DNA of 64,000 nt from Castellaniella hirudinis_A (lineage in GTDB: Bacteria > Pseudomonadota > Gammaproteobacteria > Burkholderiales > Burkholderiaceae_B), in assembly GCF_047468865.1 (NCBI RefSeq), contig NZ_JBLGTV010000002.1:248001-312000 (forward strand). Direction: 5' to 3'. How positions within the stretch are numbered: position 1 is the stretch's first letter; each line of letters begins with the position of its first letter. The notes under the pieces were generated by a model. That model saw only the letters and a program-made list of their open reading frames with translations, did no database searches and had not been told where the DNA came from. Made by a program: the position numbers and the translations under genes. This document shows, piece after piece, positions 18,555 to 25,944 of this stretch.

Positions 18555-18875
18555 GGGTCGAACCCGAATGGCGCTGCGTTAACTTTTGGGTTCTAAACAC
18601 GCCCACGCAGTGAGGGGCCGCACGGGGCGCTGGTCGGCCGGTCCCGGCTTTGCCGGGACTGCTCGGCCAGAGGATGCTCATTGGGGCGTTCGCCAAACGC
18701 GCGGGGTGGACAGTCTACTAGACTGTCCACAAGCGTCCCGCTTGAACGGTGGCTCACTTGCCTCCCCAATGAGCATCCTCTGGCCGACGGTCTCCAACAG
18801 CGCCCCGTGCGGCCCCTCACTGCGTGGGCTTTCGTTTCGAATGGCGCTTAACGCAGCGCCATTCGGGTTCGACCC
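18555..18875. repeat. Very long nested inverted repeat (321 bp)
   Basis: The 365-base gap between the synthase and the second TRAP system is filled by one giant palindrome centred near 18716. Perfect arm pairs, from outside in: 28 bp (18555-18582 with 18848-18875), 31 bp (18602-18632 with 18798-18828), 22 bp (18665-18686 with 18764-18785), and a central 12-bp pair around one base (18706-18730). The left half also holds a private hairpin GTCCCGGC-TTT-GCCGGGAC (18641-18659), and the right half an 11-bp-arm hairpin CGAATGGCGCT (18839-18866), so alternative cruciform folds exist. No open frame of note is present. The left edge is two bases after the synthase stop, so it can act as that gene's terminator. 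Function beyond that is unknown. Confidence 0.9.
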
Positions 18876-18879
18876 CCTT

Positions 18880-18885
18880 TATAAT
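18880..18885 (+). promoter_or_regulatory. Consensus -10 box upstream of second dctP
   Basis: A perfect TATAAT sits 5 bases to the right of the long inverted repeat and 32 bases before the dctP start. A matching -35 would fall inside the right arm of the repeat (about 18857-18862), where no good TTGACA-like hexamer is seen, so promoter activity may depend on an activator or on an extended -10. Confidence 0.45.
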
Positions 18886-18917
18886 GGTTTCGCGTTTCAA
18901 GACAATCGGGAGACAAG

Positions 18918-19895
18918 ATGTTTCAATCCAAAAAAATGGCGGGCTGGTTAGCGGCCGTCGCCATCGCAGGTTTTGGTGCGGCCGTTCCGGCCCAGGCCGA
19001 AACCCCCCTGAAAATGGCCTACGCGCTGTCCGAAAACTCGCATTACGGGGCCGGGGCCGATGCCTTTGTCAAAGCGCTGGAAGCCAGCAGCCCGGAATTC
19101 AAGGTGCAGCAGTTTCCCAACAGCCAGTTGGGCGGCGAACGCGAAGTCATCGAGGGCCTGCAACTGGGCACCATCGACCTGGCCATCGTGTCCACCGGGG
19201 CCACGCTTAATTTTGTGCCGCAAACCGGCGTGTTCGACATCCCCTTCCTGTTCCGCGACCTGGATCACGCCCGCAAGGTGCTGGACGGCCAGATCGGCCA
19301 GGACATGCTGGCCGAATTCCCCAAGCGCGGCCTGGTGGCTCTGGCCTGGGGCGAACAAGGTTTCCGCCACCTGACCAACAACGTGCGCCCGGTTAAAGAG
19401 CCCGCCGACATCAAGGGCCTGAAAATCCGCACCACCGAAAACCCCATCCACATCGCAGCCTTCCGCGAACTGGGCGTGCTGGCCACCCCCATGGCCTGGC
19501 CCGAGGTCGCCACGGCCTTGCAGCAAGGCACCATCGACGGCCAGGAAAACCCCTTGTCCGTGATCGTGTCGGTCAAGATGTGGCAGATGCAAAAATACCT
19601 GTCCCTGACGGCCCACGTGTATGCGCCGGCCTTGATCCTGATGTCGCCCGCGGTATACGACGGCCTGTCCGACACCGACAAGGAAAACCTGAAAAAAGCC
19701 GCCCACGAAGGGGCGGTGGCCATGCGCCAGTTTGTCGACAAGGTCGAAAAAGACGGCCTCGAAACCCTTAAGGAAAACGGCATGCAGGTCAATACGGTGG
19801 ATCACGCCGCCTTCGTCAAGGCCGTGCAGCCCGTCTATCCGCAGTATTACAAGCAGTTCGGCCAGGAACTGGTCGAATCCATCCAGAACACGTAA
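18918..19895 (+). CDS. TRAP transporter substrate-binding protein (DctP), second system
   Basis: 325-aa periplasmic receptor. A Sec signal peptide ends near PAQA (about residue 28). Family features: ENSHYGAGADAFVKALE, GLKIRTTENPIHIAAF with the substrate-carboxylate Arg, and ALQQGTIDGQENPLSVI. GGGAGA lies 5 bases upstream of the ATG. It heads a dctP-dctQ-dctM operon, the reverse order to the first system, and is not closely similar to the first DctP, so a different organic acid is likely. Confidence 0.93.
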   Translation: MFQSKKMAGWLAAVAIAGFGAAVPAQAETPLKMAYALSENSHYGAGADAFVKALEASSPEFKVQQFPNSQLGGEREVIEGLQLGTIDLAIVSTGATLNFVPQTGVFDIPFLFRDLDHARKVLDGQIGQDMLAEFPKRGLVALAWGEQGFRHLTNNVRPVKEPADIKGLKIRTTENPIHIAAFRELGVLATPMAWPEVATALQQGTIDGQENPLSVIVSVKMWQMQKYLSLTAHVYAPALILMSPAVYDGLSDTDKENLKKAAHEGAVAMRQFVDKVEKDGLETLKENGMQVNTVDHAAFVKAVQPVYPQYYKQFGQELVESIQNT

Positions 19896-19900
19896 TAATC

Positions 19901-20389
19901 ATGCGCGTGCTGGGGCGGATTGATCGGGGGCTGTCGCGCTTGGTGTCCTGGGTGGCCCAGGCCATGCTGTGGTCCGCCGTGGCGGCGGGTTTTTACCAAG
20001 TCCTGGCGCGCTTTGTCCTGCAGTCGCCGTCGGCGTGGTCCGAGGCCTGGACGCGCGCCGCCATCATCTGGGCGGTGATGCTGGGGGTATCGCTGGCGTT
20101 TCGCCAGGGGGCCATGCTGGGGGTCGATCTTTTGCATAACCTGCTGGCCCCGCGCCGTGCCCGGCTGCTCGAACACCTGGTCTTGCTGATCGTGGTGGGG
20201 TTCCTGGGCTTTTTGGTCTGGATTGGCATCGACATGACGTGGCGCGTGCGTTTCCAGTCCACCCCCAGCCTGGGGATCTCGATTTCCTGGATTTATCTAT
20301 CCATCCCCATCGGGGCCGCCTTGTCCTTGCTTGGCGCGCTGGCCTATTGGGCCGAGGATTCCCGCGTGCCTTATGTTGAAACTGTTTAG
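19901..20389 (+). CDS. TRAP transporter small permease (DctQ), second system
   Basis: 162-aa membrane subunit with four predicted helices and the family segments SEAWTRAAIIWAVMLGVSLA and FRQGAMLGVDLL. It starts five bases after dctP and ends ten bases before dctM, so the three genes form one operon. It is identified mainly by position and helix pattern plus the conserved SxAWxEE-like region, here SAWSEAWTR. Confidence 0.9.
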   Translation: MRVLGRIDRGLSRLVSWVAQAMLWSAVAAGFYQVLARFVLQSPSAWSEAWTRAAIIWAVMLGVSLAFRQGAMLGVDLLHNLLAPRRARLLEHLVLLIVVGFLGFLVWIGIDMTWRVRFQSTPSLGISISWIYLSIPIGAALSLLGALAYWAEDSRVPYVETV

Positions 20390-20399
20390 GGGCTAGATC

Positions 20400-21677
20400 A
20401 TGTCGCAACTCATGGTCGTGTCCATGTTGCTGTTTTTTGGCCTGACGGTGCCGGTGGCGGTGTCCATCGGCCTGGCCACCATGGCGGGGGTGGGCTTCGA
20501 TGGCCACATGACGTGGCTGGTGATCGCCCAGCAACTGTATGCCGCCCTGGACAAATACCCCTTGGTGGCTGTGCCCTTTTTCATCCTGGCCGGCAACCTG
20601 ATGGAAGCCGGCGGCATTTCCGACCGCATGGTCGAGTTCGCCAAAAGCGTGGTGGGCGGGGTGCAGGGCGGGCTGGCCTGCAGCTGCGTGCTGACCTGCA
20701 TGATTTTTGCCGCCGTGGCGGGTTCCAGCGTGGCCACCACTTTCGCCGTGGGGGCGATCCTGATCCCCGCCATGGTCAAGGTCGGCTATCCCGCGCCGTT
20801 TGCGGCCTCGCTGCAGGCCTCGGCGGCGGAACTCGGCGTCATCATCCCGCCTTCCGTGCCCATGATTCTGTTTGCCGTGTCCACGGACACCTCGGTGGGC
20901 GAGGTCTTTATCGCCGGTATCGGGCCAGGGCTTTTGATTGTGGTGGCTTTGATGATCTACGTCTGGCTGTATGCCCGGCGCAATGGCCTGGGCAAGCACG
21001 ATGGCGACGGCCGGCTGCCTTTGTGGGCGTCGTTCAAGCGGGCGTGGTGGGCGCTGCTGATGCCGGTGATCATCCTGGGCGGGATCTATGGCGGCATCTT
21101 CACCCCCACCGAGGCCTCCGCCGTGGCGGTGGTCTATGCCCTGTTCGTGGGGGTTTTCATCTATCGCCGCCTGTCGTTTGCCACGCTGGGGCAAACCTTC
21201 CATCGCTCGGTGGTGTCCACCGCCGTCATCATGTTCATCATCGCCAATGCGGGCGTGTTCGGCTTTCTGCTGAACCGCGCCGGGGTGCCCATGGCCCTGG
21301 GGCAATGGCTGGGGCAGCTGTTCGGCAGCGAATTCACGTTCCTGCTGGGGGTCAATATCGCCCTGTTCTTCATCGGCATGTTCATCGAGACCTCGGCCTC
21401 CATCGTGGTGCTGGCCCCCCTGCTGCTGCCGGTGGCCATGCAGTTCGGGGTGGATCCGGCGCACTTTGGGGTGATCATGGTGGTCAACCTGGCGCTGGGC
21501 ATGGTGACGCCGCCTTTCGGGGTCAACCTGTTTGCCGCCTGCACCGTATCCAAGGTGCCGATCGAGCGCCTGGTGCGGCCTTTGCTGCCATTCGTGGGGG
21601 TGGTGCTGATGTGCCTGATGGTGATTACCTACTGGCCCGATTTATCGCTGTATTTCAGGGATTTGGTGTATCGCTGA
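20400..21677 (+). CDS. TRAP transporter large permease (DctM), second system
   Basis: 425-aa permease of about 12 helices. Family blocks are GLTVPVAVSIGLAT near the N-terminus, AVAGSSVATTFAVGAILIPA, ELGVIIPPSVPMILFAV and LALGMVTPPFGVNLFAA. It is complete and in frame, and ends the second TRAP operon. An ATG four codons downstream (MVVSMLLFF) is an alternative start. The next gene on the right is convergent. Confidence 0.94.
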   Translation: MSQLMVVSMLLFFGLTVPVAVSIGLATMAGVGFDGHMTWLVIAQQLYAALDKYPLVAVPFFILAGNLMEAGGISDRMVEFAKSVVGGVQGGLACSCVLTCMIFAAVAGSSVATTFAVGAILIPAMVKVGYPAPFAASLQASAAELGVIIPPSVPMILFAVSTDTSVGEVFIAGIGPGLLIVVALMIYVWLYARRNGLGKHDGDGRLPLWASFKRAWWALLMPVIILGGIYGGIFTPTEASAVAVVYALFVGVFIYRRLSFATLGQTFHRSVVSTAVIMFIIANAGVFGFLLNRAGVPMALGQWLGQLFGSEFTFLLGVNIALFFIGMFIETSASIVVLAPLLLPVAMQFGVDPAHFGVIMVVNLALGMVTPPFGVNLFAACTVSKVPIERLVRPLLPFVGVVLMCLMVITYWPDLSLYFRDLVYR

Positions 21678-21741
21678 CAGATCGGGGGCTGCAAACGTCT
21701 TGGCCTTTATCAGTGGAAGCGGCTGCATTCAGCTGAATCGG

Positions 21742-22017
21742 TTAATAATGGTGGCGGCACGCGATGACGACCAAGGCCGACCCATCAACACAATATACCA
21801 GCCGATGGGTGTCATCGATGCGGCGAGACCAAAAGCCCGACAGGTTTTCTTTCAGTGGTTCCGGTTTGCCGATTCCCAGGAAAGGGTGTCGTACACAGTC
21901 TTTGATCAGTTTGTTGATTCGCTTGAGCGTTTTGCGGTCTTGGCCCAACCAGTATTCATAGTCTTCCCATGCTGCCAAGGTCCAACTGATATTAAGTAAT
22001 TGGGGCTCAGTCGGCAT
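21742..22017 (-). CDS. yoeB: YoeB-type toxin (mRNA interferase)
   Basis: 91-aa RelE-superfamily endoribonuclease that cleaves mRNA at the ribosome. It matches YoeB closely: EPLKENLSGFWSRRIDDTHR, with the catalytic residues Glu53, Arg72, His90 and the C-terminal Tyr91 all present (CRHHY end). It therefore looks active. The ATG at 22017 overlaps the antitoxin gene by 11 bases, the usual coupling for this pair. The toxin is held inactive by YefM, and both repress their own promoter. Confidence 0.95.
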   Translation of the reverse strand: MPTEPQLLNISWTLAAWEDYEYWLGQDRKTLKRINKLIKDCVRHPFLGIGKPEPLKENLSGFWSRRIDDTHRLVYCVDGSALVVIACRHHY

Positions 22018-22264
22018 CGACCAGTGCCTGTGTTTTGACCAGCCTTTGGCGATATTGGCTGATGGAACGCGCCAGGTGGGCCGCATTGGCGGGAGACTTG
22101 AGTAAGTGTACGGTTTCCATCAGGCCGTTGAAGTTGTCTAGCGACATGACAACGGCGTCTGGGGCGTTACGGCGGGTAATGACCGTGTAAGTGGCATCGT
22201 CAGTCACTTGGTCGATGACATTTTTCAGGTTTTTTCGGGCTTCGGAGAAACTGACGATACGCAT
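22007..22264 (-). CDS. yefM: YefM-type antitoxin
   Basis: 85-aa Phd/YefM-family antitoxin. The N-terminus MRIVSFSEARKNLKNVIDQV is the DNA-binding fold of the family, followed by TVITRRNAPDAVVMSLD and a C-terminal acidic/helical tail that wraps the toxin. It is upstream of and overlaps yoeB. The pair sits between two TRAP operons that belong to different strands, with A/T-richer flanks, consistent with acquisition as a small module. Confidence 0.95.
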   Translation of the reverse strand: MRIVSFSEARKNLKNVIDQVTDDATYTVITRRNAPDAVVMSLDNFNGLMETVHLLKSPANAAHLARSISQYRQRLVKTQALVDAD

Positions 22265-22281
22265 GATAAAACACCGCTTAG

Positions 22282-22301
22282 TTGTCCTATTTATGGTACA
22301 A
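22282..22301. promoter_or_regulatory. Putative YefM-YoeB autoregulatory operator
   Basis: An imperfect palindrome TTGTCC-N8-GGTACAA lies 18 bases upstream of yefM. Its GGTACAA/TTGTACC half resembles the TGTACA-type core bound by YefM in E. coli. Binding here would overlap the expected promoter. Inferred from pattern and position only. Confidence 0.4.
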
Positions 22302-22354
22302 GTCTAGTGTGTTTTTTAGTGAATTTCAACAAGAGATGATCTATTCGCCGCCCT

Positions 22355-22382
22355 GCCGCCCCAAGCCAGGGCTTGGAGCGGC
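22355..22382 (-). terminator. Hairpin downstream of third dctP
   Basis: A hairpin of 11-base arms with one G-T wobble (GCCGCTCCAAG / CTTGGGGCGGC on the minus strand) begins 15 bases after the dctP stop. It is strong but lacks a clear T-run, so it may be a terminator assisted by Rho or a 3'-end stabiliser. Confidence 0.5.
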
Positions 22383-22396
22383 ACCTGCGCAGCCGC

Positions 22397-23419
22397 TTAA
22401 CCGCGCGGCTTGTCCGTCCCCTGGCGAATGGCTTTCAGCTGGTTTTGCACGGCTTGCCAGACGGCGGCGCCGACGTCTTGCTTGATCTGCTCATTGACGG
22501 GCTTGATCGTTTCGCGCATGCGCTCGACTTCCTCGGGCGCGACCTCATTGACCTGCATGCCATCGGCCTTCAGTTGCGCCAGCGCTTCGTCGGCTTCCTT
22601 GCGCGTGTCCTGGCGCTCGAAATCGCGGCTGGCGATGGCGGCCTGCATCAGCACGTCGCGCTCGTCCGCGCTCAGGCTGTCCCACCATTTCTTGCTGGCC
22701 GTGACGATCCAGGGGCTGTAGACGTGATTGGTGATGCTCAGGTATTTCTGGACTTCATAGAATTTGCTGGACAGGATGGTGTTGTAGGGATTTTCCTGGC
22801 CGTCCACGGTCTTGGTTTCCAGGGCGGTGAACAGCTCTGAAAACGGCAGGGGCACGGCGTTGGCCCCCAGGCGCTGGAAGGTTTCCAGGAAGACGTTGTT
22901 CTGCATCACGCGCAGTTTCAGGCCATCGAAGTCTTCCAGGCGGGTGACGGGCCTTTGGCTGTTGGTCAGGTTGCGAAAGCCGTTTTCCCAGTAGACCAGG
23001 CCCACCAGGCCCTTTTCCTCCAGCTTGTCGATCAGCATCTGGCCGGCGCGACCGTCCAGAACCTTATCGGCTTCCTCGCCGGAATTGAACAGAAAGGGCG
23101 TGTCCCACATGGCCATTTCGGGCGTGATGCCGACCAGCGTGGCGGTGGAGCCCACCATCATTTCCTGCGCTCCGCCGATCAGCGCCTGCTGCATCTGGAT
23201 GTCCGAGCCCAGGGCGGCGGCGCCGATGGCGCGGATTTTCATCTTGCCATCCGACAGCCGGGCGACCTCGTCGGCAAAGACCTGGGCGGCTCGGCCCTGG
23301 TTGGAATCCTGGTTCAAGCCGTAGCCGAAGCGGATCAGGCGGGTGTCGGCGGCCTGGGCCGAGAGGCTGAGGGTGCCGGCCACGACCGTGGCGGCGAGCA
23401 AGAGTGTTTTCAGTTTCAT
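22397..23419 (-). CDS. TRAP transporter substrate-binding protein (DctP), third system
   Basis: 340-aa periplasmic receptor with a Sec signal peptide ending near SAQA (about residue 23). It has AAALGSDIQMQQALIGGAQE, DGLKLRVMQNNVFLETF with the conserved Arg, and ALETKTVDGQENPYNTI. A good Shine-Dalgarno (AAGGAGAAC) precedes it. It is the last gene of gntK-dctQ-dctM-dctP. By linkage to gluconokinase and its LacI-type regulator, its ligand is probably gluconate or a related sugar acid; the ligand itself is not readable from sequence. Confidence 0.93.
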   Translation of the reverse strand: MKLKTLLLAATVVAGTLSLSAQAADTRLIRFGYGLNQDSNQGRAAQVFADEVARLSDGKMKIRAIGAAALGSDIQMQQALIGGAQEMMVGSTATLVGITPEMAMWDTPFLFNSGEEADKVLDGRAGQMLIDKLEEKGLVGLVYWENGFRNLTNSQRPVTRLEDFDGLKLRVMQNNVFLETFQRLGANAVPLPFSELFTALETKTVDGQENPYNTILSSKFYEVQKYLSITNHVYSPWIVTASKKWWDSLSADERDVLMQAAIASRDFERQDTRKEADEALAQLKADGMQVNEVAPEEVERMRETIKPVNEQIKQDVGAAVWQAVQNQLKAIRQGTDKPRG

Positions 23420-23471
23420 GGGGGTTCTCCTTGGTGGGGTGAATCGTGCCGTTTTGGGGCGGTGGGGGGTA

Positions 23472-24752
23472 TCAGCCCAGCCAGCGGACCGGGGCGATGA
23501 CGATTTGGGGAAAGAGGATCAGCAGGATCAGCAGCAGGATATAGGCCAGCAGGAAGGGGGCGATGCCCTTGACGACTTCCTCCATGCGCACGCCGCCCAC
23601 GCCGGCCACCACGTTCAGCACGGTGCCCACCGGCGGCGTGATCAGGCCCAGGCAGCCGGTGAATACGAACATGAAGCCAAAGTAGATGGGGTCGATGTGC
23701 GCCTTCATGGCCAACGGCAGGCAGACTGGGGCGAAGATCAGGATGATGGGCGTCAAATCCATGGACGTCCCCACCAGTAGCAGGAAGACCACCATGCAGG
23801 CCATGAACAGGGTCGGGTGCGCGAGGATCGGCTGGAACAGCGCCGCCAACTGGTTGGGCAGGTCGGCCAGCGTGATCATATAGGCCGCCACCGTGGCGGC
23901 GCCGCACAGGAACATCACCACGGCCGTCGTGATGCTGGACGCCACCAGGACGTCGTAGGTGGCTTTCCAGGACAGGGCCTTGTAGATGAAACGGGACACC
24001 AGGAAGGCGTAGACGGCGGCCACCACGGCGGCCTCGGTGGGGGTGAAGACTCCGAAGCGGATGCCCCCCAGGATGATGACCGGCATGAAAATGGCCCAGG
24101 TGCCGTCGAGGATGACCTGGCGGCGCTCGGCGGCCGTGGCGCGCGGCGCGGCCGGCAGCTGGCGGCGGCGGGCCACGATGCGCCAAGCGATCAGCAGGGC
24201 GCCGCCCATCAGAATGCCGGGCACGATGCCGCTGATGAACAGCTTGCTGATCGAGGTGTTGGTGGTGACGCCGTAGATGATGAAGGGCAGCGACGGCGGG
24301 ATGATCGGGCCGATGATGCCGCCCGAGGCCAGCAGGCCCGTGCTGTATCCCATGGGGTAGTTCTGCTGGCGCATCATGGGGATCAGGATCGTGGCCAGGG
24401 CGGCGGTATCGGCGATGGCCGAGCCGCTCATCGAGGCCAGCAGTACGGCGGCGAAGACCGTGACGTAGCCCAGCCCGCCGGGGATGTGGCCCACGAAGGC
24501 GCGCGCCATGTCGATGATGCGCTGGCTCAGGCCGCCGGCGTTCATCAGTTCGCCCGCCAGCACGAAAAACGGCACCGCCAGCAGCGGGAAACTATCGAAG
24601 CCGGCTTGCAGGTTTTGCGCCAGCAATTGCGTATTGAAAAAGTCCAGTTGCCACATCAGGGCCACGCCGGAGACCAGCAGGGCGACCGCGATGGGAATGC
24701 CGATGGCCATGGCGGCGAACAGCACGGCGAGGAACAGCAGGGTGGTTTCCAT
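23472..24752 (-). CDS. TRAP transporter large permease (DctM), third system
   Basis: 426-aa permease starting METTLLFLAVLFAAMAIGIP, with AGFDSFPLLAVPFFVLAGEL, SMSGSAIADTAALATILIPM, GIIGPIIPPSLPFIIYGV and LGLITPPVGTVLNVVA as family markers. The start at 24752 follows the dctQ stop by 14 bases; the open frame continues further upstream but only through dctQ. It most resembles the SiaM/YiaN-type branch used for sugar acids, in my reading, which agrees with the neighbouring gluconokinase. Confidence 0.94.
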   Translation of the reverse strand: METTLLFLAVLFAAMAIGIPIAVALLVSGVALMWQLDFFNTQLLAQNLQAGFDSFPLLAVPFFVLAGELMNAGGLSQRIIDMARAFVGHIPGGLGYVTVFAAVLLASMSGSAIADTAALATILIPMMRQQNYPMGYSTGLLASGGIIGPIIPPSLPFIIYGVTTNTSISKLFISGIVPGILMGGALLIAWRIVARRRQLPAAPRATAAERRQVILDGTWAIFMPVIILGGIRFGVFTPTEAAVVAAVYAFLVSRFIYKALSWKATYDVLVASSITTAVVMFLCGAATVAAYMITLADLPNQLAALFQPILAHPTLFMACMVVFLLLVGTSMDLTPIILIFAPVCLPLAMKAHIDPIYFGFMFVFTGCLGLITPPVGTVLNVVAGVGGVRMEEVVKGIAPFLLAYILLLILLILFPQIVIAPVRWLG

Positions 24753-24766
24753 GTGTGAGTCCTTGT

Positions 24767-25243
24767 TCAGCCGCGCAGGCGGTCGAGAATGGCCTGCTTG
24801 AACAGCAGGACTTCCATGGCCGCGGCCATGAACAATGTGGCGGCGGCCGCGATGGACAGGGGGTAGCCCATGACCGGGCTGTGGCTGTGCAGGCCGGCGA
24901 TCACTTGATCCCACGCCCCTTTGACCACCATGCCCAGCACGATAGCGCTGATGAGGGCGGCCAGCGCATCCAGGACGACCCGCATGCGTGGCCCGACGCG
25001 GTCGATCAGCAGGTCGAAGCTGAGGTGTCTTTTTTCGTAGGCGGTCACGACGGTGCCCATGCAGACCAGCCAGACGAACAGCAGGCGGGACAGTTCCTCA
25101 TAGATCACCAGGCCGGTGCCAAAGGCATAGCGCAGCACGACGTTGCTGAAAACGGCCACGACCATCAGGGCCAGCGTGACGGCCATGAAGGCTTCGGCCG
25201 CTTTGCGCATCAGGGGTTTGCCGGTGGGGTTAGCGGGATGCAT
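24767..25243 (-). CDS. TRAP transporter small permease (DctQ), third system
   Basis: 158-aa four-helix membrane subunit with the conserved IYEELSRLLFVWLVCMGTVV segment and the following YEKRHLSFDLL loop. AAAGGAGA lies 5 bases upstream of the ATG at 25243, which supports this start. It overlaps the 3' end of gntK by 14 bases, so uptake and kinase genes are translationally coupled. Confidence 0.93.
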   Translation of the reverse strand: MHPANPTGKPLMRKAAEAFMAVTLALMVVAVFSNVVLRYAFGTGLVIYEELSRLLFVWLVCMGTVVTAYEKRHLSFDLLIDRVGPRMRVVLDALAALISAIVLGMVVKGAWDQVIAGLHSHSPVMGYPLSIAAAATLFMAAAMEVLLFKQAILDRLRG

Positions 25244-25799
25244 GCGGTCTCCTTTGCAGCCAGTCGCTGGCGCTGTCCAGAATCTGATCCAGGGCTTGTT
25301 CGCTGTCCAGATGCAGCAGCCCGGCTTCATCCAGCGGGGGTTCCAGCGCGGCGAATTGGCTGTCGATCAGGGTGGCGGGGAAAAAGTGGCTGGCGCCGCG
25401 CCCGGCCACCCGCTGTTGGGCGGCGTCCCGCCCCACTTCCAGCCAGATGAAGGCCAGGTCGGGGACGTGGGCGCGCAGCCGTTGGCGATAGGCGCGTTTC
25501 AGGGCCGAGCAACTGAGGACGACGCCGTCGGCGGCGTGGCGCACCAGCTCCTGGCCCAGGGCTTCCAGCCAGGCGTGACGGTCTTCGTCGTCCAGCGGGA
25601 TGCCGGTGCGCATTTTGGCGTGGTTCTGTTCGCTGTGGAAGGCATCGCCCTCCACGAAGACCCAGCGGTGGCGTTGGGCCAGCATGTCGCCGACAGTGGA
25701 TTTGCCGCTGCCGGAAACGCCCATGACGACGACGGCCTGGGGCGGACAGGCCGGAGGCTCTGGGGCGGTACTGAAAGAAGATAGCGCTATCTTTTGCAT
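25230..25799 (-). CDS. gntK: Gluconokinase
   Basis: 189-aa ATP-dependent kinase that phosphorylates D-gluconate to 6-phosphogluconate. The P-loop is GVSGSGKST (residues 27-35), followed by FVEGDAFHSEQNHAKMRTG and GIPLDDEDRHAWL, which mark GntK/thermoresistant gluconokinases, and by SCSALKRAYRQRLR. The ATG at 25799 gives a ~26-residue N-terminal lead before the P-loop, slightly longer than E. coli GntK. No Shine-Dalgarno is visible before it, and a 16-bp operator occupies codons 3-8, so the true transcript or start could differ. It heads an operon with the third TRAP transporter. Confidence 0.92.
   Translation of the reverse strand: MQKIALSSFSTAPEPPACPPQAVVVMGVSGSGKSTVGDMLAQRHRWVFVEGDAFHSEQNHAKMRTGIPLDDEDRHAWLEALGQELVRHAADGVVLSCSALKRAYRQRLRAHVPDLAFIWLEVGRDAAQQRVAGRGASHFFPATLIDSQFAALEPPLDEAGLLHLDSEQALDQILDSASDWLQRRPHASR
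25778..25793. promoter_or_regulatory. LacI-family operator 1 (inside gntK 5' end)
   Basis: Perfect 16-bp palindrome AAGATAGCGCTATCTT with the CG centre typical of LacI-family sites. It lies within codons 3-8 of gntK, where bound repressor would block transcription just after initiation. An identical copy lies 122 bases away. Confidence 0.75.
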
Positions 25800-25899
25800 G
25801 GAAAAAAGTCTGGTATAAAAGAAATGCTTGTGGGGTTGGCGGCAAGCCACAGCGGCCGCTGAAGTGGGGGATTGCTTTCGATGTGCCTGATGAAGCGTT

Positions 25900-25915
25900 A
25901 AGATAGCGCTATCTT
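25900..25915. promoter_or_regulatory. LacI-family operator 2 (upstream of regulator)
   Basis: Second exact copy of the palindrome AAGATAGCGCTATCTT, 29 bases before the regulator start. Two copies 122 bp centre to centre allow DNA looping and joint control of gntK-TRAP and of the regulator gene itself. Confidence 0.75.
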
Positions 25916-25944
25916 TAGTTGAACGACTATTAGGGAATTCCTGT

